The notes under the pieces were generated by a model, which saw only the letters and a program-made list of their open reading frames with translations, ran no database searches and was not told the DNA's origin. Source: Legionellales bacterium UBA4759 (GTDB taxonomy: Bacteria; Pseudomonadota; Gammaproteobacteria; Legionellales; Legionellaceae). Taken from it: 10,197 nucleotides of DNA. Positions 6,601-10,197 of this stretch are shown one piece after another (position 1 is the stretch's first letter; each line of letters opens with the position of its first letter). Position numbers and translations under genes: made by a program. Location of the stretch: positions 1 to 10,197 of the forward strand of contig DHHZ01000111.1 in NCBI GenBank assembly GCA_002403515.1, read 5' to 3'.

Positions 6601-7745
6601 ATGGTTGCTAATTTCATATTTTTTAAAGTTTCTAATTTTTCTTTAAAAAACGCAATTTGCGCACTAGTTTGTTCTCTAAATTGATTGGCCAAACTATTTC
6701 TTGGCAATCCAAGACGTTCTTCTGTCTCTTCAAGTTGACTATGGAGCTTTGGGAGTATTTCAAATTCAATTTGACGAATATTTTCTAATCCTCTTCGATA
6801 TAGCTCATCTGAGAAATTTTTGAAATCTTCATAAATGTCTATCGTATCACTTAACAAAAGAGCAATTGTTTGGGTCAAATGTTGCAAATATGCAAATTTT
6901 TCACTGGCTGAGCTTTCAACAACAGCTGTCGATAAATGTTGTAATTGCTCGGTATATTGTGTTTCTCTTTCTACTAAAGAACGAAGTTTAGTAACGGACT
7001 CCAGTTCAATAGGCTTATTTTCTAGCTTTGCAGTAAGTTCTTGAAGAATATAAGGAGAAATAACTATTGTTCGACTAAGTATTTGTATACCAGTCATTTC
7101 TCCCTGATACAATCCTCTAAAGGGGCCAACTATCTCTTGGGCTTGACGAGTAAGACCTTCACTTTTATGGTAAAGCATATCAGCCGCTTGGTAAATTTTC
7201 CCCATAACGGGTCTCAAATAATCCTCTACATCGATAATTGACCGACTTAGATTTTTGACTGATTGTTCTAGTGCAGGAATTTTACTTAAAATTTCTAATA
7301 ATTTGGTTGGTGTTTGTGTTGATAATAGGGACTCTTCATCTATATTATCAATCAATTGAAATGTTTCTTTAATCTCTTGTATGATACTTAAAATTCTTTT
7401 AACACTTGCAACTGTTTTAGGATCAGTCGATTTCTCTTCATAATCACCCGGTGTTATAAACCTCCCCAATTGGGTTTGATAAACATAATTTAAAATATCA
7501 CTTTCAATATTTTGACACAACTCATTAACTTCAAGTGTTTTCAAAGACAGCACTATGGCTTTAATGGGCTCTAAATTTTTTTGAACTATTGCAATTTCAG
7601 AAATTTTCTTGCCAGCATAATTTAAAACATCGGCAGATGCTTGGGCGATATCCCAACCATATCGTGCACTTGCGGATGTCATTGCACCTTGAAGCAAATG
7701 CGAGGCTTCATGAATTTTCCTGCACGCATCGTATAATGAAATCAT
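3642..7745 (-). CDS. Very long helical/coiled-coil protein, SdhA-like candidate type IVB effector
   Basis: 1367 residues, almost entirely predicted helix with Leu/Glu/Lys/Gln-rich heptad-like stretches (for example 115-170, 235-345, 865-895 and 1185-1265). There is no signal peptide, membrane segment or enzymatic motif. A proline-containing, poorly ordered linker spans about 760-785. Collinear internal similarity links residues about 344-591 with 898-1091, and possibly 95-220. The tail is acidic (KMEMEDEF, 1324-1331), then hydrophilic and Pro/Arg-rich (PLPTRPRRSD). Length, all-helical build and lack of export signal resemble Legionella SdhA-type effectors, which protect the pathogen vacuole, but I cannot prove orthology by eye. 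The start is the ATG at 7745 behind a perfect TATAAT (7775-7780); the Shine-Dalgarno is poor. The gene appears intact and is by far the longest in the window. A structural or phage-related coiled-coil protein is the main alternative. Confidence 0.85.
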   Translation of the reverse strand: MISLYDACRKIHEASHLLQGAMTSASARYGWDIAQASADVLNYAGKKISEIAIVQKNLEPIKAIVLSLKTLEVNELCQNIESDILNYVYQTQLGRFITPGDYEEKSTDPKTVASVKRILSIIQEIKETFQLIDNIDEESLLSTQTPTKLLEILSKIPALEQSVKNLSRSIIDVEDYLRPVMGKIYQAADMLYHKSEGLTRQAQEIVGPFRGLYQGEMTGIQILSRTIVISPYILQELTAKLENKPIELESVTKLRSLVERETQYTEQLQHLSTAVVESSASEKFAYLQHLTQTIALLLSDTIDIYEDFKNFSDELYRRGLENIRQIEFEILPKLHSQLEETEERLGLPRNSLANQFREQTSAQIAFFKEKLETLKNMKLATIYYQQKIYPKIQFINTGINFISSRLPTINLYLFQSPPQQTEEQSPAQRYEDQMTRLRQERLMDYLIELEKIKIIESNARTFFNTVRDLSSGILSGTDKGQLINNYKLLQPYLVSIHPQLDVKICAALNGSDAFPKEEVLAVEDKVFMELSHAKAEEEFHRNNLIAQYEPPHIPRELDAAAHGKLDEFFSKLMSQPLEIKGDMLQYQDLFGRIKQLKMSKDVGLSMEFMITYFNEILRPQVLQELGIQITPEKDVRKIIKDFNPNLVLHTEQAKIYHRLLKAHFYLKDCLSDLENPDWHQHDPMLSKVADLVSGLSGQEREKVQYLIGTLYPTLTKGLWAYGELQALSNDPIIRGLMMDLIERLEPMRELTLVSTLMGAGAGTSPELEQRPAPVIENLPRHEEVPFAHSLQRLHRQSTILTTTFADRESDSAANEIANQSIDALIEDIKNTFLGRETPSDEHKPKQAFSKTIADILNQINSLGALSRENLVYIQERIELIHQNLQKEVLDLKTLTEFRMGMKPGSLEKKFRFSQKITDSLIFLMKSLYQHSKIPYQQNDLLSLFPQPDTEQLMNLLENEENKLLDKNSRLIEGLDALERLEFTDIPASKETFTRIYNELLPFLIQVNPKFKDPNYLKNLSKPKHFIDAQREITGLKSQISEFLDRNKEDIRQRWQEQFEYLSRDMFNHKAEKMLEVFINQQFYLEYKDLLGSYASEMTGLLTQGLIDRLKAQSTYPSFLVQLAQAIKNNEKLELMELLRDTFSRLDSAEAPEHQLMETVNFYNSSLVRFQEVLQNIVINSYFTETNPFVIEYEKRLSQSQKKIHDAFQKISDANELQTLINQQSQKDVPEFAALGKMTEAYSELLKLQSLLPKDDSRYRVIQKLKNVMVLELKKPETSSNYSEAITRIAQEVNRVPKLSLLENSTITQIKQSWQKFMSLIGFRKMEMEDEFKKTYTSFKGKFFVATEQNPSADNPVVPLPTRPRRSD
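4416..5054 (-). repeat. Internal protein repeat copy, residues about 898-1110 of the long helical protein
   Basis: The landmarks, in order, are RMGMKPGSLEKKFR (898-911), LSLFPQPDTEQ (941-951), LLENEENKLLDKNSR (955-969), YNELLPFLIQVNPKF (996-1010), HKAEKMLEVFINQ (1068-1080) and EYKDLLG (1085-1091). Each has a counterpart in the same order about 500-554 residues earlier in the protein. The repeat is visible at protein level only. Confidence 0.6.
5871..6716 (-). repeat. Internal protein repeat copy, residues about 344-625 of the long helical protein
   Basis: The landmarks are RLGLPRNSLANQFR (344-357), LYLFQSPPQQTEEQ (411-424), LIELEKIKIIESNAR (446-460), YKLLQPYLVSIHPQL (486-500), HGKLDEFFSKLMSQ (562-575) and QYQDLFG (585-591). 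They align collinearly with the copy at residues 898-1110. Confidence 0.6.
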
Positions 7746-7774
7746 GATGACTTTTAATAGTTATCGTTAAATTC

Positions 7775-7780
7775 ATTATA
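7775..7780 (-). promoter_or_regulatory. Perfect -10 hexamer for the long helical protein gene
   Basis: TATAAT on the minus strand, about 30 bp before the ATG. The best -35 is TTTACT at a short 15-bp spacing, so the promoter is probably moderate or activator-assisted. Confidence 0.45.
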
Positions 7781-7809
7781 GTACAAAAATCAATCAGTAA
7801 AGCTGATAT

Positions 7810-7847
7810 AAAAAACCTGCTTTCTCATGAAATGCTTTGAAAGCAGG
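7810..7847 (-). terminator. Rho-independent terminator of the outer-membrane barrel gene
   Basis: CCTGCTTTC (7816-7824) and GAAAGCAGG (7839-7847) form a perfect 9-bp stem with a 14-nt loop. Read on the minus strand it is followed directly by six T (7810-7815). It lies 10 bp beyond the barrel-gene stop codon and isolates that gene from the long gene downstream. The plus-strand side has no T run, so it works in one direction. Confidence 0.9.
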
Positions 7848-7857
7848 CAATATTTAT

Positions 7858-8607
7858 TTAGAAATATTTATTCACGGTGATATTAATTCCCTGTTCGACA
7901 ACACTTAAATCCTGTCCAAATTTAGAATAATTGTTGCCGCCAGCTTGAAATACAATATTAGGTATACTGGTTTTGGGTGTTGCTAAAAAGTTGTAAGAAA
8001 TATCAACCATAAAACGATAGGGGAGCATATACTCAAAACCTACTTGTCCTGCACCACCAACAATGGTTTTGGATTGACTCATATTCACTGGTGAAAAAGT
8101 AAGATTTCCAGCTGGTAGCACACTTCCATTGAGGTCAAGTCTAGCATTTGCCCAACCTGGCCCAGCACCCACATATACTAACCAATTGGAAAATTGATAA
8201 CCTGCGCTTAAAAATAAATCAAAATTTTGAACAGATTTTGTGCGAAGACCACCTTTTTGATAGCTCCCATCTGCAAATGCCCCAGACCAAGTTTGGTCTA
8301 ATTGCTCTTGACCTATGTATTTATATAAAAACTTAGGACCTAGAAACCAACTATCGGCGAAGTTATAGTAATATCCAACGTTGACAACTGGTGCCAAGTT
8401 GTTGATGGTATCATGACTTAAGACATACTCGACTGAGGTGGGTGTACTTGAGACTTGATTGATATTGGTTTGTCCACTTAAGGTTGTGTTGGTATAGCTA
8501 CCACCAACGCCTCCCCAAAAGCCAGAAAAATTGCTAGTTTCCATCATCCCAGCATATGAAGCGCAACTAGAAGAAATTAAAAAACCCAGCATCCATTTAT
8601 TTATCAT
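7858..8607 (-). CDS. Outer-membrane beta-barrel protein (OmpA-like / opacity-type porin family)
   Basis: A 249-residue protein with a signal peptide (MINKWMLGFLISSSCASYA, cleavage after Ala19). The mature start, FSGFWGGVGGSYTNTTL (27-43), is the usual first strand of small OmpA/opacity-type barrels. Alternating aromatic/polar strands with Gly/Asn turns follow: NVGYYYNFADSWFLGPKFLY, FLSAGYQFSNWLVYVGAGPG, and a region around residue 195 (MLPYRFMVDISYNFL). The chain ends in KYF, with the C-terminal Phe expected for BAM-dependent insertion. Eight strands are likely. Role: surface protein or narrow pore; ligand unknown. The single Cys15 lies in the signal peptide and has no lipobox context. AAAGGGA lies 5 nt before the ATG. 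It is monocistronic, with its own promoter and terminator, and divergent from the glycosidase-like gene. Confidence 0.88.
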   Translation of the reverse strand: MINKWMLGFLISSSCASYAGMMETSNFSGFWGGVGGSYTNTTLSGQTNINQVSSTPTSVEYVLSHDTINNLAPVVNVGYYYNFADSWFLGPKFLYKYIGQEQLDQTWSGAFADGSYQKGGLRTKSVQNFDLFLSAGYQFSNWLVYVGAGPGWANARLDLNGSVLPAGNLTFSPVNMSQSKTIVGGAGQVGFEYMLPYRFMVDISYNFLATPKTSIPNIVFQAGGNNYSKFGQDLSVVEQGINITVNKYF

Positions 8608-8637
8608 TTGATTCCCTTTAAAATTTTTCTGATGAGC

Positions 8638-8666
8638 ATTCTAGGGAAGTTTTTCCACAAAGTCTA
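8638..8666 (-). promoter_or_regulatory. Candidate sigma-70 promoter for the outer-membrane barrel gene
   Basis: On the minus strand TAGACT (8661-8666) and TAGAAT (8638-8643) are 17 bp apart, about 30 bp upstream of the ATG. Each matches consensus at four or five positions. Confidence 0.5.
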
Positions 8667-8669
8667 GAT

Positions 8670-8697
8670 TTGAAAATTTATCCAATACTTGTAGATA
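8670..8697 (+). promoter_or_regulatory. Weak candidate promoter for the glycosidase-like gene
   Basis: TTGAAA (8670-8675, five of six consensus bases) with a poor -10 (TAGATA, 8692-8697) at 16 bp. It lies back to back with the barrel-gene -35, so the two promoters may compete or share a regulator. Low certainty. Confidence 0.25.
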
Positions 8698-8749
8698 AAT
8701 AAAAAATAAGGCAAGGTAATGAATAATTAAATTAAGCGGAATAATTTTA

Positions 8750-9898
8750 ATGAAAAGGCAAAAATGGATTTTGGGGTTTATGCTGGAGTTTGTACAAATT
8801 TACACATGGGCAAGTGGCGTTACTCCGCTACCGATGAGTTTTGGGGCTTTACTGTATGACATGCATTATGCCTCAGATCCCTCCAGTCATGCAACTATTC
8901 AAGCCGGTCATTGGACGACTCAGTTGCAAGCTTTCAATAATGGAGCAAAAACGTCTAATCTTATCACGCGTCTTTATCCATATTCTTCAGACATAGAAAT
9001 TACTTCCTGTACTGATAGTAATTTAAATACATGCCAAATTGATCCGGGATATGCATCGGGTAATGCTTCCGTGGCAAGCTATCGCGCAGCATTTCCAAAT
9101 GCAACCATTATGCCAATAGTAGATATTGCTTTTAAATATGCGAATAATTCACTTTTAAAAACCAATACAGCCTTGGCAGATATGGTTGCCAAGGATTTAG
9201 CAACACAACTTTGTAATGATGCGAATGTCAATGGCGTGTTTTTTGACCTTGAGACAGGAAATAGCCTAGGCTATCCTGGTTTATTAGAATTCTATACCCA
9301 AATGTCAATTTTATTAGCTAGTGGCTCATGTATCGATAATGCTCATCCCAAAGGTCGATATATGGGGATTTATTTAACACCTGTTGGCAATGATTGGACC
9401 AGTTTAGCGACTATTTTTTCAAAACGAAACAATGGATTTGTTGCCATCCCATTGTATGATGTTACTGGGTTTAAATCACCACCATCCCCTGATCTTTTAT
9501 CTGCCTATAATGCTTATGTGACACCTGCATTAACCAACGCAAAAACAAACTCAAATTCAAGCCAAGTTCCCTTTACCATTATTGTACCCGCAGGGGCAAG
9601 TTTTGGGACATTTCAGTCCTACGGCGTTTATACCAATAATGCAAGTGTTGATTATAATTACAATTATCAAACGGTCATGGACTTTAGTTCAAGCAATTCT
9701 TCTCAATTAGGGTTTGTACAAGCCGCAAGAAATGCTGCGTGTTCTAATAATAATGCTTATTATATGGGGATGGATTATTGGTCATGGCAAGAATATATTA
9801 ATGATACTGATACCGATCCGAGCTATCCTTTACGCGGCCCTAATCTACCAGATCCCACTACAGTGACTTACTTAGAAAACTCTGCATCTTGTTTTTAA
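8750..9898 (+). CDS. Exported TIM-barrel protein, GH18 (chitinase)-like
   Basis: 382 residues with an N-terminal signal-like segment (MKRQKWILGFMLEFVQIYTWA, likely cut after Ala21; Glu13 in the core is unusual). Barrel strands can be followed: LITRLYPYSS (71-80), TIMPIVDIAF (119-128), VNGVFFDLE (160-168), YMGIYLTPVG (204-213), FVAIPLYDV (230-238), FTIIVPAGAS (275-284) and YYMGMDYWSW (337-346). VNGVFFDLE fits the GH18 active-site signature [DN]-G-x-[DN]-x-[DN]-x-E except for Phe164, where an acid or Asn is expected. Asp166 and the proton-donor-position Glu168 are kept. The aromatic YWSW near the end fits the eighth strand. Six cysteines (87, 95, 155, 194, 331, 381) suggest disulfides in an exported protein. 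Chitinase or N-acetylglucosaminidase-type activity is possible but unproven. The Shine-Dalgarno is weak (GCGGA, 9 nt away). Confidence 0.75.
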   Translation: MKRQKWILGFMLEFVQIYTWASGVTPLPMSFGALLYDMHYASDPSSHATIQAGHWTTQLQAFNNGAKTSNLITRLYPYSSDIEITSCTDSNLNTCQIDPGYASGNASVASYRAAFPNATIMPIVDIAFKYANNSLLKTNTALADMVAKDLATQLCNDANVNGVFFDLETGNSLGYPGLLEFYTQMSILLASGSCIDNAHPKGRYMGIYLTPVGNDWTSLATIFSKRNNGFVAIPLYDVTGFKSPPSPDLLSAYNAYVTPALTNAKTNSNSSQVPFTIIVPAGASFGTFQSYGVYTNNASVDYNYNYQTVMDFSSSNSSQLGFVQAARNAACSNNNAYYMGMDYWSWQEYINDTDTDPSYPLRGPNLPDPTTVTYLENSASCF

Positions 9899-9905
9899 AA
9901 TAGAA

Positions 9906-9924
9906 GGGGGGGGGATATTCCCCC
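9906..9924. repeat. Nine-G homopolymer with GC-only hairpin between convergent genes
   Basis: G9 (9906-9914) is followed by ATATT and C5 (9920-9924), forming GGGGGA-TAT-TCCCCC. It begins 7 bp after the plus-strand stop and ends 3 bp before the minus-strand stop. No adjoining T run exists on either strand, so it is not a canonical terminator, although it may still stabilise both 3' ends. It stands out sharply in such AT-rich DNA. Confidence 0.6.
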
Positions 9925-9927
9925 ATA

Positions 9928-10188
9928 TTATGGGTTGTCTTTTTGTATAACACGCCTTGAAAGAAATATAAAATAGATAATTGCAAGAAGGGTCACATAC
10001 ATTAATGAGCCAGACTGAAGTGAATTAAGTCTAGAATTTTGCCAACTTAGAAAGTAATCACCGCCAATACAAAAGAAAACAAATCCCCAAACAAAAATCC
10101 CCAAAAGACAAGCATATTCAATCCAGTATATTGCTTCATCAAACAATAGATCTGATTTAAACAAATTTTTTATCATCCGCCAATTCAC
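9928..10188 (-). CDS. Small two-helix membrane protein, possibly 5'-incomplete
   Basis: At least 86 residues with two hydrophobic helices, about 24-42 (EYACLLGIFVWGFVFFCIG) and 61-77 (SLMYVTLLAIIYFIFLS), joined by a polar loop (GDYFLSWQNSRLNSLQ). The C-terminal tail is positive (SRRVIQKDNP), so a hairpin with both ends in the cytoplasm is likely. The start is uncertain. GTG at 10186-10188 has no visible Shine-Dalgarno, an internal ATG lies at 10174-10176, and the frame stays open through the last 9 bases of the window, so the true start may lie beyond the right edge. I do not recognise the family and propose no function. It converges on the glycosidase-like gene with 29 bp between stops. Confidence 0.65.
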   Translation of the reverse strand: MNWRMIKNLFKSDLLFDEAIYWIEYACLLGIFVWGFVFFCIGGDYFLSWQNSRLNSLQSGSLMYVTLLAIIYFIFLSRRVIQKDNP

Positions 10189-10197
10189 AAGTGAAGT

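Noticed and set aside
4817..7241. Several plus-strand open frames of 60-89 codons opposite the long helical protein
   Set aside because: They are shadow frames of a 1367-codon gene without breaks; none has a promoter, Shine-Dalgarno or recognisable protein pattern.
7746..7775. TTAA repeats upstream of the long gene as a possible PmrA-type box
   Set aside because: The two TTAA elements are 9 bp apart, not the roughly 7 bp of the tandem consensus as I recall it, and they lie downstream of the -10, so the match is no better than chance in AT-rich DNA.
9906..9950. G/C hairpin followed by a later T run as an intrinsic terminator of the glycosidase-like gene
   Set aside because: The TTTTT lies about 15 nt beyond the stem rather than next to it, so it does not meet the intrinsic terminator pattern.
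1..10197. CRISPR arrays, tRNA or rRNA genes, insertion sequences and transposase genes
   Set aside because: I saw no regularly spaced direct repeats, cloverleaf patterns, terminal inverted repeats flanking a gene, or transposase motifs.

Overview
The window is AT-rich DNA that looks chromosomal and gammaproteobacterial. The most likely source is Legionella or a close relative. This is inferred from a combination of features: a very long helical/coiled-coil protein of the SdhA-like effector type, a degenerate ankyrin-repeat protein, a small outer-membrane beta-barrel protein ending in Phe, and an exported chitinase-like barrel. No single marker gene proves the genus, and no secretion-system, rRNA or tRNA gene is present.

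Layout. (1) 1-207, minus: 5' part of a glycine/alanine-rich membrane protein with a strong Shine-Dalgarno; it runs off the left edge. (2) 208-415: divergent control region with a 7-bp-arm dyad. (3) 416-1078, plus: P-loop kinase of the uridine kinase/phosphoribulokinase superfamily with altered substrate-site residues. (4) 1167-1907, plus: exported 12-cysteine protein of unknown function behind a near-consensus promoter. (5) 2047-2853, plus: ankyrin-repeat protein with a GTG start, preceded by a promoter region holding several perfect palindromes. (6) 2936-3625, plus: complete short-chain dehydrogenase/reductase. (7) 3642-7745, minus: 1367-residue helical protein that appears to be built from internal duplications; it converges on the SDR with only 16 bp between stop codons. 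(8) 7858-8607, minus: outer-membrane beta-barrel protein with its own promoter and a clear Rho-independent terminator. (9) 8750-9898, plus: exported TIM-barrel protein with a GH18-like D-x-E motif, divergent from the barrel gene. (10) 9906-9924: a run of nine G inside a small hairpin. (11) 9928-10188 or beyond, minus: two-TM small membrane protein whose start may lie outside the window.

How the genes relate. There is no obvious operon or single pathway. Most genes appear to have their own promoter. The ankyrin protein and the long helical protein are both plausible type IVB (Dot/Icm) effectors, while the cysteine-rich protein, the barrel and the glycosidase-like protein carry Sec signals. The region therefore reads as an accessory block weighted toward exported and host-facing proteins, mixed with two small metabolic enzymes. 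The strongest new observations are the internal repeat architecture of the long protein, the chitinase-like protein with one acidic position lost, the palindrome cluster upstream of the ankyrin gene, and the changed nucleoside-site residues in the kinase.
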